DNA of 64,000 bases from Comamonadaceae bacterium 2PF (lineage in GTDB: Bacteria; Pseudomonadota; Gammaproteobacteria; Burkholderiales; Burkholderiaceae_C). The stretch spans positions 17,756 through 81,755 of the forward strand of contig SCMV01000015.1 in NCBI GenBank assembly GCA_005502875.1. The letters are read 5' to 3'. Shown piece after piece: positions 16,386-25,305 of the stretch. The notes beneath the pieces were generated by a model. The model was not told where the DNA came from, did no database searches, and saw only the letters and a program-made list of their open reading frames with translations. How positions within the stretch are numbered: the stretch's first letter is position 1; each line of letters starts with the position of its first letter. Both the position numbers and the translations under genes were made by a program.

Positions 16386-18896
16386 ATGGCAAGGACCGTT
16401 ACCCTCACCTTCCAAGACGGCACGCAGCATGTTTATCAGAATGTGCCCGATGACGTCACACCGGACCAAGTTGAAGCGCGAAGCCGAACTGACTTTCCCA
16501 ACAAGTCTCTTGCCGACATTCGGGGCGAGCGTGTAGCCGCCCCCGAAAAGGGCGTGGTTGATCGAATCAAAGAGTTGCCTGCAGCCGCTGTCGAGCTTGT
16601 CACTGGATCCGAACGAAGAACCGCAGAAACCGACGCGCTGCCCGAGTGGACCGGCATGCCCGAGCTGAATCAACTGAGTGTTGCCAGCGCCAAAACGGCC
16701 ACCGGGTCTCTCATGTCCTCTACGCCGGAGGCTGTGAAGATCATTAAAGCCAACTTTCCGGACGTCGGTGTTCGCCAGGACGAGAAAGGCAACTACATCC
16801 TGCGCTCGTCCGTCGATGGCAAGGAGTACGCCATTCCACCCGGGCTTCGCATGGGCGACATCCCTCGCGTTATCGGTGGCATCTTGTCTTTCACTCCTGC
16901 GGGCCGCGCAGCGAAGTTGACAAGCATGGCCGCCGCTGGCGCTGGCACGCAAGCGGTTATTGAGGCGACGCAGGCAGCAACGGGTGGCGACTTCGACATT
17001 CCCGATGTGGCAATGGCTGGTGCAGTGCCCGCCGCTGTCGCGGGCACCAGTCGCGCAGCAGTGACTGCGGCAAAACAGATCAAGAACGTTGTCAAGGGTC
17101 GTCAGCCACCTACTGCCGCCGCAGAGGCATTGCAGCCTCCCAAGATGGCCAACGTGACTGACGAGCTGACCGGGGGAGAGATCGCACCCCAGCCGAGGCC
17201 TGCGACCGCGAACGCCTCTCCAGGCAGCATGCCACCTGGGTCGTCAGCGGCCCTAGGCCCCGACGAGTTGGGCCAAACGCTTCGCAGTGCAGCCATTGGC
17301 GGAATCGGCAGCAAGAAGGCCACTCAGTCCCTCGCGCAGCAAGCGGCACCTGATGCAGAAACCTTGGCCGCTGCAAATCGTCTAGGCGTCTCGGAGCACC
17401 TCCATCCTGATCATCTGACAACGAACCAAACCTTCAGGCAACTGGCGCAATTGGTGAAGTCGCAGACGGGCAGCGAAGCCGCACAGTCTCAACACCAAGG
17501 ACTGATGAAGGTGGCAGAGCGGGCAAACGACCTGGTGCGTGAGATCGGCGGCACGAGTGACCTCAGTACGCTCTCCAGCTCCGTGCAACAACGCATGGGA
17601 GCGATTCAGAGCGAACTCGATGATCAAGCTGAGGCGCTCTACAGCCAGATTCGCAGGGAAGTGCCACAGCAAACGCCGGCCCCAGCTCCTGCAGCTCTGT
17701 CGTTCATCGATCAGCGGGCCAAGGACCTCGGCGGACGCGAGAACTTGACTGGCATGGAGAAGATGATTCAGGCAAAGCTGCGGCCTAAACCGGTGAACAC
17801 TCAGGCCGATACGGTCGTGGCTTCTGGCGGAGTCATGAATGCGCCAAAGGTCACCGCGACAACGGAGACGGCATCCAGGGAGCCGACATACGCTTTGCTA
17901 GATGACGTTCGCCGAGACCTTGGCGCCGTTGCAAAGCGCTCCGGCCCGTTCAAGGACGCTGATTCCGGATTGGCGAAGAAGCTCTACGGTCTTCTGGCGG
18001 ACGACCAACTCAAGGCAGTTGAACGCTTGGGGCATGGCGACACCTACAGGGCAGCTTCACAGGCTGTGTCCATGAGGAAGTCTGTCGAAGAGGACATGAA
18101 GAGCATCTTCGGCAAGCAACTGGACAAGTCGTTGACGCCATTTCTGAGCCGCGCCATCAGCGGGTTGGAAAAGGGCGACCCTTCTGCGTTCGTGAAACTC
18201 ATCAAGTCGGTTCCTGAACCCATGCGCCAAGAGGTCACTGCATCGGGGTTGTCCAGCTTCTTCCAAAGAACGGCAAAGGGTGGCGAAATGGACTTCATGG
18301 GCTTCACGAGGTGGTTCGAAGGTCTAAAGCGCAATCAGCAGACCTTCGCTGCTCTCATGAGCAACCTTCCTCCCGGAGCGGCTCAACAGTTGACCGACCT
18401 TGCGAAGGTGTCCAAGGGGATTGCGCTCGCAAAGGGCGAGTTCCTTGCTACCGGCAAGGCCATCAATCCAAAGGTTCTGGAGGAAGCTGACACCCTCATG
18501 TCGCGGGTGTTCGAAGAGGTGAAGAGGCGAGGAATCAGCGGACTGGCTGCGGAGGCCATAGGTTCCGCTAGCGGTGCTCCGGGACTGGCAACGGCACTTC
18601 AAAGCGTGACGATGACAAACAAGCCCACGGTAATGCAGGCTGCAGACAAGCTCATCAGCTCACCAGAGTTCTTGCGCTTGGTCACCGCGCCACCAGGAAA
18701 GCAATCCGAGTCTGCTGCCCGCGCCCTAGCCAACAGCAAGGCATTCACTCGCTTCTTCATGGCCTTGGGGGCACCCGCTGAGCTTCGCCCCGTCGAGCGC
18801 TGGTTGCTCACTGCGATGCAGGCGAAACCATCGTCTCGGACGGAAGATGTCGAGACAGAGAAGGCAGCGGAGCGCGAACTAGAAGTCGCTCGCTGA
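16386..18896 (+). CDS. Large phage ejection/internal virion-like protein
   Basis: An 836-residue protein starting at ATG 16386 (GTG 16377 overlaps the previous stop). The N-terminus FQDGTQHVYQNVPDDVTPDQVEAR is a short domain often found at the start of phage internal proteins. Next comes the segment with EYAIPPGLRMGDIPRVIGG and SFTPAGRAAK, then Gly/Ala-rich hydrophobic stretches and long helical regions. No lysozyme or transglycosylase motif is seen. Its 3' end overlaps the convergent gene at 18879-18896. The pair 15070-18896 are the only virion-like genes in the element. Confidence 0.65.
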   Translation: MARTVTLTFQDGTQHVYQNVPDDVTPDQVEARSRTDFPNKSLADIRGERVAAPEKGVVDRIKELPAAAVELVTGSERRTAETDALPEWTGMPELNQLSVASAKTATGSLMSSTPEAVKIIKANFPDVGVRQDEKGNYILRSSVDGKEYAIPPGLRMGDIPRVIGGILSFTPAGRAAKLTSMAAAGAGTQAVIEATQAATGGDFDIPDVAMAGAVPAAVAGTSRAAVTAAKQIKNVVKGRQPPTAAAEALQPPKMANVTDELTGGEIAPQPRPATANASPGSMPPGSSAALGPDELGQTLRSAAIGGIGSKKATQSLAQQAAPDAETLAAANRLGVSEHLHPDHLTTNQTFRQLAQLVKSQTGSEAAQSQHQGLMKVAERANDLVREIGGTSDLSTLSSSVQQRMGAIQSELDDQAEALYSQIRREVPQQTPAPAPAALSFIDQRAKDLGGRENLTGMEKMIQAKLRPKPVNTQADTVVASGGVMNAPKVTATTETASREPTYALLDDVRRDLGAVAKRSGPFKDADSGLAKKLYGLLADDQLKAVERLGHGDTYRAASQAVSMRKSVEEDMKSIFGKQLDKSLTPFLSRAISGLEKGDPSAFVKLIKSVPEPMRQEVTASGLSSFFQRTAKGGEMDFMGFTRWFEGLKRNQQTFAALMSNLPPGAAQQLTDLAKVSKGIALAKGEFLATGKAINPKVLEEADTLMSRVFEEVKRRGISGLAAEAIGSASGAPGLATALQSVTMTNKPTVMQAADKLISSPEFLRLVTAPPGKQSESAARALANSKAFTRFFMALGAPAELRPVERWLLTAMQAKPSSRTEDVETEKAAERELEVAR

Positions 18897-19499
18897 GATC
18901 ACATGTTTGCCAAGGTTGCCGCCGCGCACCTGGGCAAGCTGAATCTCATGCCCCAATAGGTCCTCTCCTTCTATCCTGAACGAGAGGACCTGCTCCATTT
19001 CAGCGTAGGTCGTTGCGGGACCAAACCGAACCTCCTCCCCGTACCAAGTCCTCCCTGCAGCCAATCGCATGCGGTAGCTTCCGGGCGGGACGAAGAACTC
19101 GGCTGCCTCCCCTCCCCTGACGAATGCGCGCAGGCTGTGTGATTCGTTACCCACTTCAATCAGCTTCACCAGATAGTTCCGCCCGATGGGCGCCACGATC
19201 TTGAATGGGGGCAACTCACCTTGAGCGCTCATGAGATAGGCTCGATTTCGACCCATCGGGCCTGTTTTCGGGAGAGGCTGCTCCATTGCTCGAAGAGCCT
19301 CCTCTTCCTCGCGTGCGATGGCAGCAGCGCGAGCCCTTTCCAAGCCTTCCGCCTCTAGCCTGGCCTCTTCGCGCAAACGGGCTTCCCGAGCCTCAAGGGC
19401 GATCCAGCCCCCAAGAGTCAGCGCCACTCCACCAATCAAGGCGGCCTGTGTAGCGAAGCGCCTATTGAACACGCCGCCCGCATCCTTCAGCTCAAGCAC
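18879..19499 (-). CDS. Membrane-anchored protein of the KAP/J-domain operon
   Basis: A 206-residue protein. One membrane span (about 18-36) is followed by a charged coiled coil (about 36-80, Glu/Arg/Ala-rich) and a beta-rich C-terminal domain with YLVKLIEVGNESHSLRAFVR, FFVPPGSYRMRLAAGRTWYG and EEVRFGPATTYAEMEQVLSF. That C-terminal block recurs in hypothetical proteins of mobile DNA but has no known function. It is the last gene of the operon, 39 bp after the J-domain gene. It could anchor the KAP/J-domain complex to the membrane. Confidence 0.72.
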   Translation of the reverse strand: MLELKDAGGVFNRRFATQAALIGGVALTLGGWIALEAREARLREEARLEAEGLERARAAAIAREEEEALRAMEQPLPKTGPMGRNRAYLMSAQGELPPFKIVAPIGRNYLVKLIEVGNESHSLRAFVRGGEAAEFFVPPGSYRMRLAAGRTWYGEEVRFGPATTYAEMEQVLSFRIEGEDLLGHEIQLAQVRGGNLGKHVISASDF

Positions 19500-19538
19500 C
19501 GAACTCGAACCATCGAATGAATCAAGGAAGCGCTTGAG

Positions 19539-20240
19539 CTAGCTGCGCAGGTCGGCAAGCGGGTCTTCAGCTTTGTATCCGAGCTTCTCTCGAACCTTGG
19601 CAATTGCACTGGTGCCAGGCTTGATCTTGAGCGAGGCCCCATATGCATGGTGGGCGACAGCTCTTGCCAAGTCCATCTTGTCAATGGACGCGAAGTACAT
19701 CGCTTGAACTGCTTGCAGTCGGACGTCTTGTTCGGGGAACCTCTTCCCACCCGTCAGGTTCCTGGCGAGCGTTTCCAAAGTCCAGACAAAGCCATGAACG
19801 CTCCACCAACCGAGAACCAGGGTCTTGGCTGTTGCGATCAATGCAACCTTGTTCTCGCAGGTAGCGCACAACACACCTTGGTGCGCTGTCTTCGTTGCAC
19901 CGAAGAGATATCCGAAGACGCTGAAGAACACCCTGTAGTGGGGCTGCGCGGAAACGGCATCGCACCGAGAACACCTCACAGGCTGAAGTCGGCTACCGCC
20001 ATCCTCTTCAGACCGAGGCACCTCCACAGATGCCAACATAGCGTCGTACTCAGCACGTCTCTCTGGGTCGGAGAGCACTTCGTAGGCCTGTTGAAGCTCT
20101 TGAAATGCCGCAGTGGTGTCCTTCCCAGGGTTTTTGTCCGGATGGAGCTGGGAAGCCCTCTTCCGATAGGCTGCCCTGATGCCTTCAGCAGATTCGGTTG
20201 CGGCGACGCCAAGCGTGTCATACAAGGTTTGCTTAGACAT
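19539..20240 (-). CDS. J-domain protein with zinc-binding cysteines and membrane segment
   Basis: A 233-residue protein. The N-terminal J domain spans about 5-68 with the HPD tripeptide at 33-35 (QLHPDKNPG). Two CxxC pairs follow (Cys90/93 and Cys125/128), probably binding zinc, then a hydrophobic segment (about 131-153). The C-terminus resembles a short helical repeat. It should recruit and activate an Hsp70, but lacks the DnaJ Gly/Phe and substrate-binding domains, so it is a specialised J protein. It lies 17 bp after the KAP gene. An operon with a KAP NTPase suggests a chaperone-assisted assembly or sensing step. Confidence 0.85.
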   Translation of the reverse strand: MSKQTLYDTLGVAATESAEGIRAAYRKRASQLHPDKNPGKDTTAAFQELQQAYEVLSDPERRAEYDAMLASVEVPRSEEDGGSRLQPVRCSRCDAVSAQPHYRVFFSVFGYLFGATKTAHQGVLCATCENKVALIATAKTLVLGWWSVHGFVWTLETLARNLTGGKRFPEQDVRLQAVQAMYFASIDKMDLARAVAHHAYGASLKIKPGTSAIAKVREKLGYKAEDPLADLRS

Positions 20241-20257
20241 GGCAAAGACAACAAGTC

Positions 20258-21730
20258 TCAGACAGCAAGACAGCCTGCACTGAGTATGAGCTGTGGGTAA
20301 CTGTTGATTGAAGTAGGCCGAGACGAAGCAAGAATTTCCATCTGCCCCTCTTCAATGAGTCTGTGGATGGTCTGCGCGGAGCCAGTGAGCTCTCCAGTCT
20401 CATTGCTCCAAGATGAGTTCACATAGCGGCGGATCTCATGAAGCGGCACACGCTCGTAAATCCAATAGGCCTTGAACACCTCTGTCAAGTTCACCGACTT
20501 ACCGTTGATAACGTACTCGTCTCGCTTGTAGCCGATACTGTGTAGGACGTCCATGAAGACGTTCGCAGACTTGTCTGTACTCTTGAGCAGTTCATGAAGT
20601 GCTGTGGGAGACCTGTGCTGAAGAGCGGCAAGGAAATAGAGATAGGTCACATGGATGGGAGTCTGTGGCTTGACCGACAAGGCTGCGGCCTCAGCGACAA
20701 AGTTGACCTGCTTGATACACCTCGGGCTGAGTTCGAAAGCGCTGGCTATGGTGGACAGAACTTCTGGCAACAGTAACGACTCCCCGAGTCTTTCAATTGG
20801 GGCTGGAAGTCCAAAAGCACTTCGGCCCTGCGAGAACGGGGATGAGCTGGATAGGATCGACTTGCAGAACTCAAGCGTAGGGCGTACCGGAAGCTTGAAC
20901 TCGAAGGCCATGAAGCGCTTTAGATATCTCTGACCATCAAAGCCGGAACCGTAGACCGCTCGAACTGACTCGGCCATCTGTGCAAGGTTCGTCGAGACCA
21001 CGAAACAGACGTTCGGGGCTCCAAAAAGATGCTTGATCCCCTCTAACAGACGGATCGCGTAGCTGGGTCTGCATCGATCCAGCTCATCGATGATGACAAA
21101 AAGCGGGAGATGGATCTTTTGCTGAGCGCTCAACTCCTGTAGCAGCGCCTGCAAGCGTTGCTTCATATCTGAGACCAGCTCCTTGACCTCGTTGTGCTGT
21201 TGCAGCGCCTCTTCAAACAACTTGTCCAATCCGGCCTCGACTTGCTCCTTGGTTGGTACGTCTAGGTCGGCAGATTTGCCTGAGATCAGGTCAATCGCTT
21301 CGGCGCCGATGTACCTTGAGGCGAATGCTTTCAGTGCAGCGCCCGTGGCAGGCACAACCGCGTGTCTAAGCCCCTTGAAAACGGTGGAGACCTTCGCCTT
21401 CACTTCCGTGGCTAGCGGAGTTCCATCCGCCAACTTAGCTAGACCATCTCGCAGCTCAGCCAAAAAGCCCAAAAGAGGCTCCTCTGACAGGTCGTTCGCC
21501 CATGCATCAAACTCGATCACTGCATGCTGTTGATTGCGTAGATCCTGCGCCCACCTCTTTAGAAAAAAGCTCTTGCCCGCCCCCCAATCGCCATCAACGG
21601 AAAAGCACAAGGCCTCAACAGAGTTGTACTGCTCTTCCTTGAACTTCTGAAGCACCAGCTTGTGCAGCACACGAGCACTTGCGGCCCTGTCAAATAGATC
21701 GCCTTCCCAGACGTCAACGGTTTCAGACAT
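20258..21730 (-). CDS. KAP-family P-loop NTPase
   Basis: A 490-residue NTPase. Walker A is GDWGAGKS (47-54), followed by the KAP signature IEFDAWAND (72-80). Walker B is FVIIDELDRCRPSYAIRLLEGIKHLF in the 211-236 region, with the KAP Asp-Glu-Leu-Asp-Arg. The insert between the two motifs is only weakly hydrophobic near 121-150, so membrane spans are uncertain. A GGAGGTGAT ribosome-binding site precedes the ATG. KAP proteins include PifA, which excludes T7-type phages, and ATPases of other defence loci. As the first gene of a three-gene operon in a phage-satellite-like element, it is a strong candidate defence or exclusion protein. Confidence 0.88.
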   Translation of the reverse strand: MSETVDVWEGDLFDRAASARVLHKLVLQKFKEEQYNSVEALCFSVDGDWGAGKSFFLKRWAQDLRNQQHAVIEFDAWANDLSEEPLLGFLAELRDGLAKLADGTPLATEVKAKVSTVFKGLRHAVVPATGAALKAFASRYIGAEAIDLISGKSADLDVPTKEQVEAGLDKLFEEALQQHNEVKELVSDMKQRLQALLQELSAQQKIHLPLFVIIDELDRCRPSYAIRLLEGIKHLFGAPNVCFVVSTNLAQMAESVRAVYGSGFDGQRYLKRFMAFEFKLPVRPTLEFCKSILSSSSPFSQGRSAFGLPAPIERLGESLLLPEVLSTIASAFELSPRCIKQVNFVAEAAALSVKPQTPIHVTYLYFLAALQHRSPTALHELLKSTDKSANVFMDVLHSIGYKRDEYVINGKSVNLTEVFKAYWIYERVPLHEIRRYVNSSWSNETGELTGSAQTIHRLIEEGQMEILASSRPTSINSYPQLILSAGCLAV

Positions 21731-21943
21731 CGATCACCTCCAAGCAGCCAACTTTTTTGATATGGTCAGTTGGTGTGCAATCTATATCAGATGACCCCCA
21801 AGGGCAGCGCTGAGCGCGCTGTAGGGGCGGTTGCACGTCAGTTGACCGGCGCTGTCTGGGAGCCCGGCACCGTTGGTCCGTTTGGTGCGGGTGTGTTCCT
21901 CCGACAGGAATCGAACGTGGATTGATCCCTCGCGTCGGCAGCC

Positions 21944-22288
21944 ATGGCCGCCTACGCGCGCCAAGCCAAAGACCAAGAGTTGATCCTGTGGGCTACGGAA
22001 ATCAAGGTCCGCGCTGAGCGACGCGCTGGCGAGATGCTGCGCCAGTCGGCAGAACACGGTGAGCGATTCCCTGCTGGCGGCCCGAGGTCGAAGCAGGCCG
22101 AATCGCACGATGCAACTCGGCCATCAACTCTCGCCGAGTTGGGCGTCACAAACACGCAGTCGTCACGCTGGCAAGCCCTCGCGGCCATGCCTGATGAGCA
22201 CTTTGAAACCGCCGTCGCAACAGCGAAGGAAAGTGCTGGCCAAGTGACAACAGCTTTCATGTTGCGTGAAGCACAGAAGCACACCTAG
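21944..22288 (+). pseudogene. 5'-truncated remnant of a phage/plasmid protein
   Basis: The 114-residue frame begins inside a conserved domain. MAAYARQAKDQELILWATEIKVRAERRAGEMLRQ and LGVTNTQSSRWQALAAMP belong to a family whose members normally have an additional N-terminal region before AMAAYARQAKD. Upstream codons still read Ser-Ala-Ala in frame, then a TGA stop seven codons before the ATG. It therefore looks like a gene cut at about 21.92 kb, beside the KAP operon. It might still be translated from 21944. Family function is unknown. Confidence 0.6.
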
Positions 22289-22392
22289 ACCAACGGACTT
22301 TTAATCCGCTGCTCTTATTAGCCCTCTGCTCAATAAGTCAGCGGCGTAGCTTCCAGCCGCAACTTGGCTGGTCGCACACTGGTCGCCGCAGT

Positions 22393-22680
22393 CTAGCGAA
22401 GGGCCCCCACAAGCTCAACAGCTCGTTCGGCCACTTCTTCGGCAACGTGCTCAATCTCCTCACAGAGGTACGTGCCGACCACCAAGCCCTGATAGGCGAT
22501 CTCAAAGCCGCGGATCGGCCCTTGCTGATTGTTGGCGGCGTTGATGGCCTCCTCAATCGACGTGAAGCCCGCATCCTCATACAAGACCTCGGCGCCATGC
22601 GACACCTCAAAGAGGTACTGGCCAGACGCGACCCTGCGAACACTGAGCCTTGCGATGATGGGCGAGTCGTCGATTGTCAT
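22393..22680 (-). CDS. Hypothetical 95-residue protein
   Basis: ATG at 22680. A small acidic soluble protein: an N-terminal beta segment (ARLSVRRVASGQYLFEVSHG) and a C-terminal helix (CEEIEHVAEEVAERAVELVGAL). No family recognised. A small orphan gene between the KAP block and the next cargo genes. Confidence 0.5.
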   Translation of the reverse strand: MTIDDSPIIARLSVRRVASGQYLFEVSHGAEVLYEDAGFTSIEEAINAANNQQGPIRGFEIAYQGLVVGTYLCEEIEHVAEEVAERAVELVGALR

Positions 22681-22711
22681 GAGGTAGAGGCCATCGTTGA
22701 TGCAGGCTTGG

Positions 22712-22981
22712 TCAGTCGATCTTGTCGAGCCAGTCCATCACCCAGGCATGGCTAAACCACACTGCGGCCAGGTAGGGCAGCGATAAGAACATGGCGAGGC
22801 TTTCGATGTTGGGACCACTCATGTCAAATGCGCGGGCCGCCCAGAACATGAGTCTCTGCAGGGCTTGGTATAACGCCCACGCCAAGAAGACGAGAAGCGC
22901 CCCGGAGACGATATGGCGGTACCGATGAAGTATCCTTGTTTGACGGTCGCGATCAAGCATTGGACAGCGAGGCCTGTTCAT
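22712..22981 (-). CDS. Small predicted membrane protein
   Basis: An 89-residue frame, or 82 residues from the internal Met. Two hydrophobic segments are visible (about 25-48 and 60-82), separated by a short polar loop. It ends 31 bp before the hypothetical gene at 22680 and may be in one operon with it. No family recognised, and the coding status is moderate. Confidence 0.45.
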   Translation of the reverse strand: MNRPRCPMLDRDRQTRILHRYRHIVSGALLVFLAWALYQALQRLMFWAARAFDMSGPNIESLAMFLSLPYLAAVWFSHAWVMDWLDKID

Positions 22982-23245
22982 TCATCTTCGGAGAGTCCGA
23001 GGTCATGGGGCCGCGTTCCGGCCAACCAGCCGAGTCAGTTTAGCTATGTGTGTGGGCATGCCATCGTCTGGTCTGGCGATGACATGTGGACTGTCCATAT
23101 GCGACCGGTCATATGATGCTCAGCTGAGATGCTGGAATACCCCCCCCAACACAGGGGGAGAAGCGCGTTAAAGGTCTGTTACAACCTTCCCCAAAATTGC
23201 CTGAGGTTGCTCAGGCGTGCGAATTGAATAGAAAAAGGGAATGGA
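22982..23245. other. Intergenic region before the soluble/membrane gene pair
   Basis: 264 bp without a supported gene. It should include the promoter for the pair that follows; no strong promoter match was found. Confidence 0.4.
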
Positions 23246-24274
23246 ATGGTCGAGACGGCGAAGATCACGCTCTACAACGTGAAGCGGTGTGGGTACTACA
23301 CAGGCCGAGGAACTCAGCCTTTGTTTGGCGACCTGACGCAGGTGCTGCCAGCATTGCAGCGATGGGTCGAGGGTAAGCAGCTGGCGGCTACCAAAACGTA
23401 CGAACCAGCGGAAGACAGCCCCTTGCTGCCTGCCTACTTGATGGGAATGGATTCGTTCCGCGGCTCGTACCTGCTCACGCTTTGGAACCAAGTGCCAGAT
23501 ACGGATGGGCAGATGCCTTCGGTGTCAGCCGACTCTCAAGTTGGCCATGCGGAGGTCCATATGAATGAGATAGAGCCAGGCAGCATCCCTGGCTTCGCTT
23601 CATACTTTTGGATTGACCCTCAAGCTGGCACTGTGGCAAGCGTGAAGTTTCATCACCTACTTGGCGGCGTTCATCAGTTCAATCACTATTTGCAGGGCTA
23701 CATGCGGAGTAGCTCCCCATGGTGTGTTTACGAGGATCCGGCGGGCGATGAGGACTTGCGTCTCGTAGGTTATCGAGCCGCCGCAGCGGACGATCCACAG
23801 GACCTCTTCCCTCGCTTTCAGGCCACCATGGTTACGAAACGCGGGCCTCGGCAGGAGTTGCTAGACAACGTGGGCAACATCACCAAGGTGCACAGAAAAA
23901 CTGTCTTGAAACTGAATCGGCCGGAGCCAGTTGCTGTCTTCCAGAGGCTGCTTCGGCTTGCAGGTCTGAGCGGCGTACCAGCACACAGAGACCAGGTGAA
24001 GCTTGCGTACGAAATGCCTGTCCAGTTGACTCGTGATGAATTGGAAGAGATCATCGATTCACATGACGCGGAAGACTTCACCTCCGACTGGGAGGATGTG
24101 GGGCTTCAACTGCGAGGGGAGGCAAACGTCAAGTGGCTCAATAGGGCTATTGCGCGGGACGACTTTGACCTCGATGTGGAGCGTGATAACGCGGAGGTAG
24201 TGAATGGTCCTTCTCTTGCTCGCGAGCTATGGCGCAATCGGGCCGCGATTTCAGGTCTTGCGACACCACTATGA
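23246..24274 (+). CDS. Unknown soluble protein of a two-gene cargo module
   Basis: A 342-residue soluble protein; the ATG follows AAAAAGGGA. No named domain was recognised. The start KITLYNVKRCGYYTGRG, the SYLLTLWNQVPDTDG block, and IPGFASYFWIDPQAGTVASV then FHHLLGGVHQFNHYLQGYM look like a conserved full-length family in accessory DNA. The stop overlaps the start of the downstream membrane-protein gene (ATGA). A soluble sensor plus membrane effector is a common defence layout, but that is inference. Confidence 0.65.
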   Translation: MVETAKITLYNVKRCGYYTGRGTQPLFGDLTQVLPALQRWVEGKQLAATKTYEPAEDSPLLPAYLMGMDSFRGSYLLTLWNQVPDTDGQMPSVSADSQVGHAEVHMNEIEPGSIPGFASYFWIDPQAGTVASVKFHHLLGGVHQFNHYLQGYMRSSSPWCVYEDPAGDEDLRLVGYRAAAADDPQDLFPRFQATMVTKRGPRQELLDNVGNITKVHRKTVLKLNRPEPVAVFQRLLRLAGLSGVPAHRDQVKLAYEMPVQLTRDELEEIIDSHDAEDFTSDWEDVGLQLRGEANVKWLNRAIARDDFDLDVERDNAEVVNGPSLARELWRNRAAISGLATPL

Positions 24275-24789
24275 AGGCGACAGCCGTTAAGGCAGTGATC
24301 ATGTTGCTGGCGATAGGACTCGCAGCGCTCGGGTTTAAGCTCGGGCGCGTTGTCCCGTTTGCCGAGCAATGGCCGATGTTTGAGGCGCTTCGCACGACAG
24401 CCTCAATCATTTTTGCTGTCATTGGAGCTTGGCTGGCCATCATCTACCCTGATCGACTAAAGCTCTCGTTCTCCGCTCAAGATCAATCGAGTTCGCGAAC
24501 CCGATCAGGGATTGGTCAGCTGTTCACCCCAGTGGTGCACTCGACTGCGATTCTGTGCGTGATCTTGGCCTTTGGTGTTATTGCACCGATCTTGAAGCGT
24601 CAAGATTGGGCAACGCTAGGCGTCTCGATCGAGACTCTTCGGGGTTGCTCATATGCGTTGCTCGTGGTGCTAACCATTTGGCAGCTCTGGACGGTGATCC
24701 TTACCTTAGTCCCGGCTGATACCGTCAAGACGGCTGCCGACAGAGAGGACAGGCACGTTAAGACCGTAGACGGCTACAAGGGGAGTTGA
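24271..24789 (+). CDS. Membrane protein partner of the two-gene module
   Basis: A 172-residue membrane protein, ATG 24271 overlapping the previous stop by four bases. Four hydrophobic segments: about 6-24, 42-58, 89-112 and 129-151. A loop between spans two and three is rich in Ser and Arg. No family recognised. The coupling implies a joint function with the soluble partner, possibly as a membrane-disrupting or sensing component. Confidence 0.65.
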   Translation: MKATAVKAVIMLLAIGLAALGFKLGRVVPFAEQWPMFEALRTTASIIFAVIGAWLAIIYPDRLKLSFSAQDQSSSRTRSGIGQLFTPVVHSTAILCVILAFGVIAPILKRQDWATLGVSIETLRGCSYALLVVLTIWQLWTVILTLVPADTVKTAADREDRHVKTVDGYKGS

Positions 24790-24879
24790 TTGCCTTCACA
24801 TCGGCTACCTCGGATCGACAGGACAATCCGCCGCAAAGCTGCAGCGTCAGTGCGGCCAGTTGATCAAGGGAGACAGTCG

Positions 24880-25197
24880 ATGATCAAGCGCACGATGCTT
24901 TGCGGGGCGGTGCTCGCCGCGTTGGTCAGCGTGGCCCATGCGCACCCTGGCGGCCTGAACGCCGAGGGATGCCACAACAACCGCAAGACTGGGGAGTACC
25001 ACTGCCATGGTGATGGGCGGGCTGCGCCTTCAACGAGCGGTCAGCGCGAGCAGCTCAACTCGCTTTACGACTCGCCTGGCTCGGGTAAGCAATGGAACTC
25101 CGGTGGCCACGCGCTGCCGCGTGGCTGCTACGTCGGGCCGCGAGGAGGCACCTACACGATCACCAAGAGCGGAAGGAAGAACTACAGCGGGTGTTGA
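24880..25197 (+). CDS. Secreted YHYH-motif protein with PBCV-type basic domain
   Basis: A 105-residue exported protein. A signal peptide (about 1-21, ending AHA) is followed directly by HPGGLNAEGCHNNRKTGEYHCH, a YHYH-type Cys/His motif whose key residues are Cys30, His31, Tyr40, His41, Cys42 and His43. The C-terminus CYVGPRGGTYTITKSGRKNYSGC resembles the PBCV-specific basic adaptor domain. The Cys/His content suggests metal binding or disulfide stabilisation. Such proteins are common in mobile DNA but their role is unknown. Confidence 0.7.
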   Translation: MIKRTMLCGAVLAALVSVAHAHPGGLNAEGCHNNRKTGEYHCHGDGRAAPSTSGQREQLNSLYDSPGSGKQWNSGGHALPRGCYVGPRGGTYTITKSGRKNYSGC

Positions 25198-25305
25198 TTC
25201 GTGTAGGCCATATCAGCGATGGCTGTCTGCTCTAAGGCTGCTTAAGCTAATGAAGCGCTTATCCGTGATGCTGGTAATTGCCCCAACGCTAAACACATGA
25301 CCCCA

